From: Streptomyces minutiscleroticus
GTDB taxonomy: Bacteria; Actinomycetota; Actinomycetes; Streptomycetales; Streptomycetaceae
Assembly: GCF_014650875.1 (NCBI RefSeq)
Contig: NZ_BMVU01000012.1
Span: forward strand, 104,382-168,381
Direction: 5' to 3'
DNA: 64,000 bases
Positions 34,277-43,645 of this stretch are shown piece by piece. Positions within the stretch are counted from its first letter, which is position 1. Every line of letters starts with the position of its first letter. The notes beneath the pieces are model-generated. The model searched no databases, was not told the DNA's origin, and worked only from the letters and a program-made list of their open reading frames with translations. A program made the position numbers and the translations under genes.

Positions 34277-35800
34277 GTGAGTAGCGCCCCTCTTTCCGCC
34301 CTGCCCTCGTCCGACCGCCCCGACGTGACCGCCCGGCTGCGGGAGGCCCTCCTGCGGGCCGACTTCAGCGCCGACGGCCTGCTCGACCTGCTCGGCGCCC
34401 CCGCGTACGCGGCACTGGCGCGCAGCGAGATCGTGCCCGCGCTGCGGGCGACCCGCGGCGACACCCCGCTGGAGACCCTCGTCCGGCTCTTCCTGCTGCA
34501 GCAGCCCGTGCCCCGCGCGCGCCTGGCCGGCATGCTGCCCGTGGACGACTGCCTGGCCGCGGGCTGGCTGACCGCCGTCGGCGGCGACGAGGTCGCGGCC
34601 ACGGTCGACGTGCGCCCCTACGGCGGGCCCGGCGGCGAGGACTGGTTCATCGTCTCGGACCTGGGCTGCGCGGTCGGCGGCGCGGGCGGCATCGGCAGCC
34701 GCGCCGAGGGCGTCGTCCTCGGCGTGGGCGGGGCGTCCACGACGCTCGCGGGCATCACCGTCCGCACGCCGGCCGGCAGCGCCCTCGACCTCGGCACCGG
34801 CTCCGGCATCCAGGCCCTGCACGCCGCGCAGCACGCGACCCGGGTCACCGCGACCGACCTCAACCCGCGCGCGCTGGACATCACCGCGCTCACGCTCGCG
34901 CTCTCCGGCGCCCCCGCGGCGGATCTGCGGCAGGGCTCGCTCTTCGAGCCGGTGGGCGAGGAGACGTACGACCTGATCGTCTCGAACCCGCCCTTCGTGA
35001 TCTCCCCGGGCGCCCGCCTCACCTACCGCGACGGCGGCATGGGCGGGGACGATCTGTGCCGCACGCTCGTTCAGCAGGCGGGGGCCCGGCTGAACGAAGG
35101 AGGGTACGCGCAGTTCCTCGCGAACTGGCAGCACGTGGAGGGCGAGGACTGGCAGGACCGGCTGCGCTCGTGGGTGCCGCGCGGCTGCGACGCCTGGATC
35201 GTGCAGCGCGAGGTCCAGGACATCACGCAGTACGCCGAACTGTGGCTGCGTGACGCGGGCGACCACCGGGACGACCCGGCCGTGTACCAGGCGCGCTACG
35301 ACGCGTGGCTCGACGAGTTCGAGGCGCGGAAGGTGAAGGGAGTCGGCTTCGGCTGGATCACCCTGCGCAGGAGCGCCGCCGCGGAGACCGAGCCGTCCGT
35401 CGTCGTGGAGGAGTGGCCGCACCCGGTCGAGCAGCCGCTCGGGGACGCCATCCGGGCGCACTTCGAGCGTGTCGGCTTCCTGCGCGAGCACGACGACGCC
35501 GCCCTGCTCGCCGGGCACTTCCGGCTGACGCAGGAGGTCGTGCAGGAGCAGGTCGGGCTGCCCGGAGCCGAGGACCCCGAGCACGTCGTGCTGCGCCAGC
35601 ACCGCGGCATGCGGCGGGCCACCAAGGTGGACACGGTCGGCGCGGGTTTCGCGGGCGTGTGCGACGGGTCGCTCAGCGCCGGGCGGATCCTGGACGCCAT
35701 CGCCCAGCTGGTCGGCGAGGACCCCGTCCTGCTCCGGGACCGGACGCCCGCGCAGATCAGGCTGCTGGTGGAACAGGGGTTCCTCGAGCCGGTGCGGTGA
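34277..35800 (+). CDS. SAM-dependent methyltransferase (PrmC/RlmG-like fold)
   Basis: The 507-residue protein has an N-terminal helical domain and a class I methyltransferase core: LDLGTGSGIQAL as SAM loop, TDLNPRAL, and the catalytic VSNPPFVISP. The NPPF motif is used to methylate amide or exocyclic amino nitrogen, as in PrmC (release factors) and RlmG (23S rRNA). The C-terminal 150 residues are an extra winged-helix-like domain found in actinobacterial members. The target is unknown. The GTG start at 34277 gives the usual N-terminus. Confidence 0.85.
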   Translation: MSSAPLSALPSSDRPDVTARLREALLRADFSADGLLDLLGAPAYAALARSEIVPALRATRGDTPLETLVRLFLLQQPVPRARLAGMLPVDDCLAAGWLTAVGGDEVAATVDVRPYGGPGGEDWFIVSDLGCAVGGAGGIGSRAEGVVLGVGGASTTLAGITVRTPAGSALDLGTGSGIQALHAAQHATRVTATDLNPRALDITALTLALSGAPAADLRQGSLFEPVGEETYDLIVSNPPFVISPGARLTYRDGGMGGDDLCRTLVQQAGARLNEGGYAQFLANWQHVEGEDWQDRLRSWVPRGCDAWIVQREVQDITQYAELWLRDAGDHRDDPAVYQARYDAWLDEFEARKVKGVGFGWITLRRSAAAETEPSVVVEEWPHPVEQPLGDAIRAHFERVGFLREHDDAALLAGHFRLTQEVVQEQVGLPGAEDPEHVVLRQHRGMRRATKVDTVGAGFAGVCDGSLSAGRILDAIAQLVGEDPVLLRDRTPAQIRLLVEQGFLEPVR

Positions 35801-36384
35801 CGCGGGACGGGCGCGCACCCGTCGCCCCGGCAGCGCACCCGTCGCCCCGGCCGTGCGCCCGGGACCTGCCGTACGCCTGTGGCCTGCCGCGTGTCTGTGG
35901 CCCACCGCGTGCCTCTGGGACCGACCGTGCATCCGGTGGGACCGACCGTGCATCCGGTGGGGTCGGCCGTGCAGCCAGGGTCGGCCGTGCAGCCAGGGTC
36001 AACCGCGCAGCCGGGGCCTGCCGCGCAGCCGGGGCCTGCCGTGTGCCCGCGCCGCCTTGCCGGGCGGCGTGCCCGCTCCGTCCGCGGCAGCGACTTCGCG
36101 CCGACTTGGGCGGTGGGCGCGGGGCGTACGGAGGGTGGCGGGGCCGTGGCGAGGGTGGGCGGAACGACGAATTCGCCACAGTGGAGTGCACGGTGAGTGG
36201 TGCCGGGGACGGTGGGGCGGGAGGGGGGACGGGCCCGCCCGGGCCGGCGTGACACTCGGGCCGGACGGCGGTACGGGGACCGTATGGCGTGCCGGTCGCC
36301 CGCCGTTCACCCGGCGTTGGCGGCACGGTCTCCCGGAGCTGCCAGCCTCCCGAACCGGAGCAGTCGGGGGCGAAGGGATACATC
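35801..36384. other. 584-bp gap between methyltransferase and small membrane gene
   Basis: The first 250 bp is a minisatellite (listed separately). The rest, 36050-36384, is GC-rich without a convincing gene and should hold the promoter of the small membrane protein. Confidence 0.5.
35813..36048. repeat. 18/21-bp minisatellite
   Basis: Two 20-bp units (35813, 35833) are followed by degenerate copies and then by two identical 21-bp GGACCGACCGTGCATCCGGTG-type units and several 18-bp units built on GGTCGGCCGTGCAGCCAG. Both main unit lengths are multiples of three, so every frame reads as a peptide repeat, but no start or ribosome site supports translation. Confidence 0.8.
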
Positions 36385-36582
36385 ATGGAGAGCGGACCTG
36401 CGATCTTCACAGGATCGGTGTTCGCCCTGTTCGGGGCGGCACTGCTGGTGTGGACCGTCGTTCGGTTGCGGCACCGCGAGCCCGTCGCCCAGGGGGTGAA
36501 CCCGGTCGCCGCCGTGGCCCTCACCTCCTTCGCCGGAGCCGCTGCGCTGCTCCTCAGCGCGTGGTGCTTCGCCACTCTCTGA
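36385..36582 (+). CDS. Small two-helix membrane protein
   Basis: The 65-residue protein has two hydrophobic segments (residues about 5-23 and 40-60) joined by a basic loop, RLRHREP. GAAGGGA lies 7 bases before the ATG. It sits directly upstream of topA in the same direction, as in other streptomycetes. Function unknown. Confidence 0.75.
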   Translation: MESGPAIFTGSVFALFGAALLVWTVVRLRHREPVAQGVNPVAAVALTSFAGAAALLLSAWCFATL

Positions 36583-36766
36583 TCACCTTCCGAGCGGTCG
36601 CGCTCCGGTGCGCGGAGGGAGTACCTCCGCCGGATGTGGCGCTCCTCTCCCCGGTAAGTGGTACGTCACCCTCCGCATGGGGCCGAAACGGCTGGTGGCC
36701 GGTCCGGGCGGCAGGAATGACGGGAGTCGGGTTACCGTTCGAGTGGCCGTTGCGGGCTTTTCCCGT

Positions 36767-36874
36767 TTGACACGGGGGCGGGATGTACCGTCACACTCCG
36801 CAGCGTCAGCACGACACGACCCCGGGACAGAGCCTCGGGGAGACCCCCCGCGTCGACCGGAGAGAAGAGCGAAG
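36767..36874 (+). promoter_or_regulatory. topA promoter region
   Basis: A consensus TTGACA -35 box is at 36767-36772. The best -10 candidates (TACCGT at 36786 or the TCACACT near 36791) have poor spacing or sequence. Streptomyces topA promoters respond to supercoiling, which often goes with non-standard spacing. A GGAGAG ribosome site follows at 36859. Confidence 0.5.
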
Positions 36875-39712
36875 TTGTCCCCGACCAGCGAGACCGCACA
36901 GGGCGGCCGCCGACTCGTCATCGTCGAGTCGCCTGCCAAGGCGAAGACGATCAAGGGCTATCTCGGCCCCGGCTACGTCGTCGAAGCGAGCGTCGGGCAC
37001 ATCCGCGACCTCCCCAACGGCGCCGCGGAGGTGCCCGAGAAGTACACGGGCGAGGTGCGCCGCCTCGGCGTGGACGTCGAGCACGACTTCCAGCCCGTCT
37101 ACGTGGTCAACGCCGACAAGAAGGCCCAGGTCAAGAAGCTCAAGGACCTGCTGCGCGACTCCGACGAGCTCTTCCTCGCCACCGATGAGGACCGCGAGGG
37201 CGAGGCCATCGCCTGGCACCTCCTCGAGGTGCTCAAGCCCAAGGTCCCGGTCAAGCGGATGGTCTTCCACGAGATCACCAAGGACGCGATCCGCGCGGCC
37301 GTCGCCAACCCGCGCGACCTCAACCAGCGCATGGTCGACGCCCAGGAGACCCGCCGCATCCTCGACCGCCTCTACGGCTACGAGGTCTCGCCGGTCCTGT
37401 GGAAGAAGGTCATGCCGCGCCTGTCGGCCGGCCGCGTCCAGTCCGTGGCGACCCGGCTCGTCGTCGAGCGCGAGCGCGAGCGCATGGCGTTCCGCTCCGC
37501 CGAGTACTGGGACCTGACCGGCACCTTCGGCACCGGCCGCGCCGGCGATCCGAGCGACCCGTCGTCGCTGGTCGCGCGCCTGACGACGGTCGACGGCAGG
37601 CGCGTCGCCCAGGGTCGCGACTTCGACTCGCTGGGGCAGCTCAAGAGCGCGAACACCCTCCACCTCGACGAGGCGAACGCCCGCGCGCTGGCCGCCGCGC
37701 TGGAGAACACGCGGTTCTCCGTGCGCTCGGTCGAGTCCAAGCCCTACCGCCGCTCGCCGTACGCGCCCTTCCGTACGACGACGCTGCAGCAGGAGGCCAG
37801 CCGCAAGCTCGGCTTCGGCGCCAAGGCCACCATGCAGATCGCGCAGAAGCTGTACGAGAACGGCTTCATCACCTACATGCGTACGGACTCCACGACGCTG
37901 TCGGACACGGCCGTCGCCGCCGCCCGCGCGCAGGTCACCCAGCTGTACGGCGCGGACTACCTGCCCGAGCGCCCCCGCACGTACGCCGGGAAGGTGAAGA
38001 ACGCGCAGGAGGCGCACGAGGCGATCCGTCCTTCGGGCGACCGCTTCCGCACACCCGCCGAGACCGGCCTGAGCGGTGACCAGTTCCGGCTGTACGAGCT
38101 GATCTGGAAGCGCACCGTCGCCTCCCAGATGAAGGACGCCACCGGCAACTCCGTCACGGTCCGGATCGGCGGCACCGCCGCCGACGGCCGCGACGCCGAG
38201 TTCAGCGCCTCCGGCAAGACGATCACCTTCCACGGCTTCCTCAAGGCCTACGTCGAGGGCGCCGACGACCCGAACGCCGAGCTCGACGACCGCGAGCGCC
38301 GGCTGCCGCAGGTCTCCGAGGGAGACCCGCTGACCGCCGAGGAGATCAGGGCCGACGGGCACTCCACCAAGCCCCCGGCCCGCTACACCGAGGCCAGCCT
38401 GGTCAAGGAGCTCGAAGAGCGCGAGATCGGCCGCCCGTCGACGTACGCGTCGATCATCGGCACGATCCTCGACCGCGGCTACGTCTTCAAGAAGGGCACG
38501 GCCCTGGTGCCGTCCTTCCTGTCCTTCGCCGTGGTCAACCTCCTGGAGAAGCACTTCGGGCGGCTCGTCGACTACGACTTCACCGCCAAGATGGAGGACG
38601 ACCTCGACCGCATCGCGCGGGGCGAGGCGCAGGCCGTGCCGTGGCTCAGGCGCTTCTACTTCGGCGAGGGGGCCGCCGTCGCCGGCGGCGCCGCGGACGC
38701 CGGCAACGGCGACGGTGACCACCTCGGCGGTCTGAAGGAGCTGGTCACCGACCTGGGCGCGATCGACGCCCGCGAGGTGTCGTCCTTCCCCGTCGGCAGC
38801 GGCATCGTGCTGCGCGTCGGGCGCTACGGCCCGTACATCGAGCGCGGCGAGAAGGACTCCGAGAACCACCAGCGCGCCGACATCCCGGAGGACCTGGCGC
38901 CGGACGAGTTGTCCGTCGAGCTCGCCGAGGAGCTGCTCGCCAAGCCGAGCGGCGACTTCGAGCTGGGCACCGACCCGGTGACGGGCCACCAGATCATCGC
39001 CAAGGACGGCCGCTACGGCCCGTACGTCACCGAGGTGCTCCCCGAGGGCACCCCGAAGACCGGCAAGAACGCCGTCAAGCCGCGCACGGCCTCGCTCTTC
39101 AAGTCGATGTCCCTGGACACGGTGACGCTGGACGACGCCCTGCGGCTGATGTCGCTGCCGCGCGTGGTCGGCACGGACGCCGAGGGCGTGGAGATCACCG
39201 CGCAGAACGGCCGCTACGGCCCGTACCTGAAGAAGGGCACGGACTCGCGGTCCCTGCAGTCCGAGGAGCAGCTCTTCACCATCACCCTCGAAGAGGCCCT
39301 CGCGATCTACGCGCAGCCCAAGCAGCGCGGCCGCGCCGCCGCGAAGCCGCCGCTGAAGGAGCTGGGCGAGGACCCGGTCAGCGGGAAGCCCGTCGTCGTG
39401 AAGGACGGCCGCTTCGGCCCGTACGTCACGGACGGCGAGACCAACGCGACCCTGCGCTCCGGCGACAGCGTCGAGGCGATCACCCCGGAGCGCGGCTACG
39501 AGCTGCTCGCGGAGAAGCGCGCCAAGGGGCCCGCCAAGAAGACGGCGAAGAAGGCCGCGGCCAAGAAGGCGCCCGCCAAGAAGACGGCCGCGAAGAAGAC
39601 CGCGGCCAAGAAGACGGCGGCCAAGAAGACCACCACCGCGGCCAAGAAGACCACGGCCAAGAAGACGGTGGCGAAGAAGACGACGACCGCGGGCACCGCC
39701 GTCGAGGACTGA
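36875..39712 (+). CDS. topA: DNA topoisomerase I with Lys-rich tail
   Basis: The 945-residue type IA topoisomerase relaxes negative supercoils. Motifs: TOPRIM start VIVESPAKAKTI, DEDREGEAIAWH, and the catalytic tyrosine in YMRTDSTTL. The C-terminal third has repeated topoisomerase-C domains (GRYGPYxxxG motifs) but no zinc fingers, and the last 65 residues are AAKKTAAKK repeats, known in Streptomyces to raise processivity. Translation starts at TTG 36875, matching the usual MSPTSETA start of this protein. The longer upstream frame has no support. Confidence 0.97.
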   Translation: MSPTSETAQGGRRLVIVESPAKAKTIKGYLGPGYVVEASVGHIRDLPNGAAEVPEKYTGEVRRLGVDVEHDFQPVYVVNADKKAQVKKLKDLLRDSDELFLATDEDREGEAIAWHLLEVLKPKVPVKRMVFHEITKDAIRAAVANPRDLNQRMVDAQETRRILDRLYGYEVSPVLWKKVMPRLSAGRVQSVATRLVVERERERMAFRSAEYWDLTGTFGTGRAGDPSDPSSLVARLTTVDGRRVAQGRDFDSLGQLKSANTLHLDEANARALAAALENTRFSVRSVESKPYRRSPYAPFRTTTLQQEASRKLGFGAKATMQIAQKLYENGFITYMRTDSTTLSDTAVAAARAQVTQLYGADYLPERPRTYAGKVKNAQEAHEAIRPSGDRFRTPAETGLSGDQFRLYELIWKRTVASQMKDATGNSVTVRIGGTAADGRDAEFSASGKTITFHGFLKAYVEGADDPNAELDDRERRLPQVSEGDPLTAEEIRADGHSTKPPARYTEASLVKELEEREIGRPSTYASIIGTILDRGYVFKKGTALVPSFLSFAVVNLLEKHFGRLVDYDFTAKMEDDLDRIARGEAQAVPWLRRFYFGEGAAVAGGAADAGNGDGDHLGGLKELVTDLGAIDAREVSSFPVGSGIVLRVGRYGPYIERGEKDSENHQRADIPEDLAPDELSVELAEELLAKPSGDFELGTDPVTGHQIIAKDGRYGPYVTEVLPEGTPKTGKNAVKPRTASLFKSMSLDTVTLDDALRLMSLPRVVGTDAEGVEITAQNGRYGPYLKKGTDSRSLQSEEQLFTITLEEALAIYAQPKQRGRAAAKPPLKELGEDPVSGKPVVVKDGRFGPYVTDGETNATLRSGDSVEAITPERGYELLAEKRAKGPAKKTAKKAAAKKAPAKKTAAKKTAAKKTAAKKTTTAAKKTTAKKTVAKKTTTAGTAVED

Positions 39713-39789
39713 GGCCCGCCGGCCGCCGCCGGGACCGTGGGCCGGGCCCAGGGCGGGTGACGGGTGGCCCTCGCCGAGGACCGGATTCC

Positions 39790-39935
39790 GGGGACCGGTG
39801 ATCGTCGCCGGAGGCCGCGGCCCAGGGACCGGCGGCCGTCGTCGAGGACCGCGGCTCGGGGACCGGTGACTGCCGTCGGGAGCCGCGGCCGGGGACCGGT
39901 GATCGTTGTCGGGGCCGCGGCCCAGGGACCGCTCC
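39790..39935. repeat. 33-35-bp tandem repeat after topA
   Basis: Four degenerate units each begin GGGGACCGGTGA or GGGACCGG and end in a CCGCGGCC-type palindrome. They fill most of the 344-bp gap between topA and tmk. No gene lies here. Confidence 0.75.
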
Positions 39936-39968
39936 GAGGGCCGGTCCTTCACTTCGGCTTCGCGAGGC

Positions 39969-40003
39969 GAACGCCCCGGCACCACAGGGTGAGCGGGGCG
40001 TTC
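39969..40003. terminator. Hairpin upstream of the tmk fusion gene
   Basis: GAACGCCCCG (39969-39978) pairs with CGGGGCGTTC (39994-40003). It may end topA transcription or attenuate entry into the next gene. Confidence 0.6.
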
Positions 40004-40056
40004 ACATGTTCGGACGTGCGCTTCGGGGTCCCGGCGCGTCCCGATAGGCTGTCAGG

Positions 40057-43000
40057 ATGACGCGAGCCGAGCAGCCACCGGCCCCCACGCCGGCCCCCGA
40101 CGACGCCCTGGTCGCAGATTCACGGGAGCGCGCCGTCCGCGCGCTGCTGCGGGTACCGCAGCTGCGCCGGTTGTGGAGCGCCCACGTCGTGGGGGGTGTC
40201 GGTGACGCCCTGGCCCTGCTGGTCCTGGTCCTCCTCGCCCTCCAGGCGGCGATCTCGGCCGGCTCCTTCGGCGGCGGCTACCGCGGCGTCGCCCTCGCCG
40301 TGGCGGCCGTCTTCGCGGCGCGCGTCCTCGCCACACTGCTCTTCGGGGCCGTCCTGCTCGGCCCGCTCACCTCGCTGACCGGCAAGGAAGGTCCGCTCGA
40401 CCGCCGCTGGACCATGATCGTCACGGACGGCCTGCGCGCCGCCCTGCTGATCGTCGCTCCGCTGTGGATCGACTGGACGCCCGACAACGCGCTGGCCGTC
40501 GTGCTGGTCACGGCCTTCGTCTCCGGGGTCGCCGAGCGGTTCTGGACCGTGTGCCGCGAGGGCGCGGCGCCCGCGCTGCTGCCCGCGCCGCCCCCGGAGG
40601 GCGCGACCGTACGGCCGCTGCCGGACCGCATGGACGCGCTGCGCCGGCTGTCGCTGCGCACCCAGTTCGTGGCGATCCCCGCCGCGGCCGCCGTCCTCGT
40701 CGGGGCGTCGCTGGTCAACAACCTCCTGGGCGCCGGCGTCGACTGGTTCGACCAGCACCAGGCGGCCCTCGCCTCGTACGTCGCCGCCGGGCTGTTCGCC
40801 GCGTCCCTGTCCGTCCTCGTCTTCCTCGAGCTGCCCGACGCGCGCACCCCGCGCCCCCGGTCGCCGCTGGAGGGTCTGCGCCGTCCCCGTACGGGCACCG
40901 GCGTCGACAAGGGGCGCACGGGCGCGATCCCGCTGCTGGTCCCGGCCTGCGCCGCCGTCGCCGGGGCCGTCGCGGCCGCCGCGGCCGTCCTCGTGCTGCA
41001 CGCCAAGGACCTGGGCGGCGGCCCCGTCACGTACGGGCTGCTCGTCCTGGCGCTGACCGGAGGCACGGTCGTCGGCGTCCGCGCCGCCCCGAGGACGCTG
41101 CCGTCCCTGTCGCGGCGCCGGCTCCTCGCGCTCGCCGTCGCGGCCACCGGCGTGGCGCTGCTCGCCGCGGGCCTGATCCCGGACGTCGCCACCGTCGTCC
41201 TGGTCGTGGCGCTCGCGGGCGTCGGCGCGGGAGCCGCCGCGAACACCGGGCACACGCTGCTCGACCAGGAGGCCGAGGACTTCCGGCGGGCCCGCACCAC
41301 CGAGCACCTGCACGCCGTCGTGCGCGTCTTCGTGGCGCTCGGCGCCGTCGCCGCGCCGCTGCTGGCCGCCGCGATCGGGCCGCACCGCCTGGAGAACGGC
41401 AAGTTCGTGTTCGCCCACGGAGGCGCCGCGTTCACGCTGATGCTGGTGGGCGCGCTGCTGCTGCCGGTGGCCGCGCTGGTCCTCGCCAAGGCCGACGACC
41501 GTTCCGGGGTGCCGCTGCGGCACGACCTGCGGGACGCGCTGCTCGGCGGCGACGACCCGGTGCAGGCGCCGGCCGCCTCCGGCTTCTTCATCGCCCTGGA
41601 GGGCGGCGACGGCGCCGGCAAGTCGACGCAGGCCGAGGCGCTCGCCGAGTGGATCCGCGGCAAGGGCCACGAGGTCGTGGTGACGCACGAGCCGGGCGCG
41701 ACGCCCGTCGGCAAGCGGCTGCGCTCGATCCTGCTGGACGTGTCGTCGGCCGGTCTCTCGCACCGCGCCGAGGCGCTGCTGTACGCGGCCGACCGCGCCG
41801 AGCACGTCGACACCGTGGTGCGGCCCGCCCTGGAGCGCGGCGCCGTCGTGATCTCCGACCGGTACATCGACTCCTCCGTCGCCTACCAGGGCGCCGGACG
41901 CGACCTCTCGCCGACCGAGATCGCCCGCATCTCCCGCTGGGCCACCGACGGACTCGTGCCGCACCTGACCGTGCTGCTGGACGTGGAGCCGGAGGCCGCG
42001 CGCGAGCGGTTCACCGAGGCGCCGGACCGGCTGGAGTCGGAGCCGGCGGAGTTCCACGCGCGCGTGCGCTCGGGCTTTCTGACCCTGGCGGCGAGCGACC
42101 CGGGCCGCTACCTGGTCGTCGACGGCGGACAGGAGCCGGAGGCCGTCACCACCGTCATCCGGCACCGCCTCGACATGATGCTGCCGCTCTCCGAGGCCGA
42201 GATAAAGGCCCAGGAGGAGGCTCGCAGGGCCGCCGAGGAGGAGGCCCGGCGCAGAGCCGAGGAGGAGGCCGCGCGCAAGGCCGAGGAGGAGCGCCTGGAG
42301 CGCGAGCGCCAGGAGCAGCTCGCCAAGCTGCGCGCCGAGGAGGAGGAGCGCAAGCGGCGGGAGCTGGAGGAGGCGCAGCGCCGCGAGGCCGAGCGCCAGG
42401 CCGAGGAGGCCCGTCGGCGCGCGGAGGAGGCCGCACGCCGTGCCGAGGAGGAGCGCGCCCGGCTGCTCGCCGAGGAGCAGGCCCGCGCCGAGGCCGAGGA
42501 GCGCCGCCGGGCCGAGGAGGAGCGGCGGCGCAGGCAGGCCGAGGAGGAGGCGCGGCTGCGCGCCGAGGCGGAGGCGCGCCGCCTGGAGAAGCAGCGCAAG
42601 GCCGAGGAGGCGCTGCTCCGCGCCGAGGAGGCGCGCCGGGTCGCGGCCGAGGCGGCCGCCGCCGCTGCCGCCCGGTCCACGACGCCTCCGGGCACCACCA
42701 CCGGCCCCGCCGGAACCACCGGCCCCGCCGCACCCGCCGACTCCACTGGCACCGCCGACTCCGCTGGTCCTGTTGCTCCCGCCGGGCCCTCCGCACCCGC
42801 CGGCCGGCCGGACACGGCGGACCGCCGCCCCGGTCCCGCCTCCCCGCCCGACTTCGAGTCCACGGTGCCCACGCCGGTCGTGACGCCGGCCGACGCGCCG
42901 GGCGGTCCCGCCGACGAGACCGCGGTCCTGCCGCCGGTCCGTCCCGGCGCCCCGGACATGGAGGAGACGACCAGGCTGCCGCAGTTCCCGGCGCCCGGAG

Positions 43001-43320
43001 CACAGCCCCCCGGTGCCACGGACGAGACCGCGGTGCTGCCTTCCGTACGGGACGAGGACACGGGCCGTCCGGCGGACCGCGCGCCCCGGGGCTACTTCCG
43101 GGACGAGCGTCCCGCGCCCGACGGCTCCGACGGCAGCACGCGCGAGCTGCCGCAGATCGACGAAGAGGGCAACGTCCGCCGCCGCCCCCGCCCCGACTGG
43201 GCGGAGGAGACCCCGCTGGACGACCTGCCGACCCTGGCCGACGAACTGCTCGGCCCGCGCGAGGACGACGAGTGGGACGGACGGGACGGACGCCGGGGCA
43301 GGGGCGGCCGGGACCGCTGA
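40057..43320 (+). CDS. tmk: Thymidylate kinase fused to MFS-like membrane domain and coiled coil
   Basis: The 1087-residue protein has four parts: an MFS-like membrane domain (about 35-485, roughly a dozen hydrophobic helices), a complete dTMP kinase (about 508-710) with P-loop EGGDGAGKST and the DRYIDSSVAYQG motif, an unbroken Glu/Arg/Ala coiled coil (about 715-865, EEARRRAEEE repeats) and a disordered Pro/Ala/Thr tail. dTMP kinase makes dTDP for DNA synthesis; usual length is about 210 residues. This is the only tmk seen here and it precedes holB, as tmk does in many bacteria, so the kinase is likely functional and membrane-tethered. Confidence 0.93.
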   Translation: MTRAEQPPAPTPAPDDALVADSRERAVRALLRVPQLRRLWSAHVVGGVGDALALLVLVLLALQAAISAGSFGGGYRGVALAVAAVFAARVLATLLFGAVLLGPLTSLTGKEGPLDRRWTMIVTDGLRAALLIVAPLWIDWTPDNALAVVLVTAFVSGVAERFWTVCREGAAPALLPAPPPEGATVRPLPDRMDALRRLSLRTQFVAIPAAAAVLVGASLVNNLLGAGVDWFDQHQAALASYVAAGLFAASLSVLVFLELPDARTPRPRSPLEGLRRPRTGTGVDKGRTGAIPLLVPACAAVAGAVAAAAAVLVLHAKDLGGGPVTYGLLVLALTGGTVVGVRAAPRTLPSLSRRRLLALAVAATGVALLAAGLIPDVATVVLVVALAGVGAGAAANTGHTLLDQEAEDFRRARTTEHLHAVVRVFVALGAVAAPLLAAAIGPHRLENGKFVFAHGGAAFTLMLVGALLLPVAALVLAKADDRSGVPLRHDLRDALLGGDDPVQAPAASGFFIALEGGDGAGKSTQAEALAEWIRGKGHEVVVTHEPGATPVGKRLRSILLDVSSAGLSHRAEALLYAADRAEHVDTVVRPALERGAVVISDRYIDSSVAYQGAGRDLSPTEIARISRWATDGLVPHLTVLLDVEPEAARERFTEAPDRLESEPAEFHARVRSGFLTLAASDPGRYLVVDGGQEPEAVTTVIRHRLDMMLPLSEAEIKAQEEARRAAEEEARRRAEEEAARKAEEERLERERQEQLAKLRAEEEERKRRELEEAQRREAERQAEEARRRAEEAARRAEEERARLLAEEQARAEAEERRRAEEERRRRQAEEEARLRAEAEARRLEKQRKAEEALLRAEEARRVAAEAAAAAAARSTTPPGTTTGPAGTTGPAAPADSTGTADSAGPVAPAGPSAPAGRPDTADRRPGPASPPDFESTVPTPVVTPADAPGGPADETAVLPPVRPGAPDMEETTRLPQFPAPGAQPPGATDETAVLPSVRDEDTGRPADRAPRGYFRDERPAPDGSDGSTRELPQIDEEGNVRRRPRPDWAEETPLDDLPTLADELLGPREDDEWDGRDGRRGRGGRDR

Positions 43321-43645
43321 GGCCCCCGGCCCCCGCCACGGACGGCCGAACCCCGGCGGCCGGACCCCGACGGCACCGACGCCTGGTCCCGGTCCGGTCC
43401 CGGTCCCGATGGCCCGGTCCGGTCCGGATGCCGATGGCTCGACCCGGCCCCGGACCCGGACCGGGGCCCGGCGCCGGTGGCCGAACCGTCCCGCGCTGTC
43501 AGTCCCCTCCCGCACAATGGGAACCGGCGGCGGACGCGAGGGGTACGCCGTCGGCAGTACGCACGTATGAGCAGTCCGCACATGCGAGGCGTACGCGTGT
43601 CCGAGCGCGTGCGCGCGGCAGAGGCGGCGAGGAAGGGCGGCACCC
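43321..43645. other. 325-bp gap between tmk and holB
   Basis: The first half is low-complexity GGTCCCGGTCC-type sequence. The second half contains AT-richer bits (CACAAT at 43513) and the ribosome site GGAAGGG before holB. No gene was seen. Confidence 0.55.

Noticed and set aside
35879..36196. Open frame across the minisatellite encoding GPTVHPV-type repeats
   Set aside because: No ribosome site or conserved domain; the open frame follows from the repeat period being a multiple of three in GC-rich DNA.
36806..39985. 1059-codon minus-strand frame opposite topA
   Set aside because: Same shadow effect; TopA on the plus strand is unambiguous.
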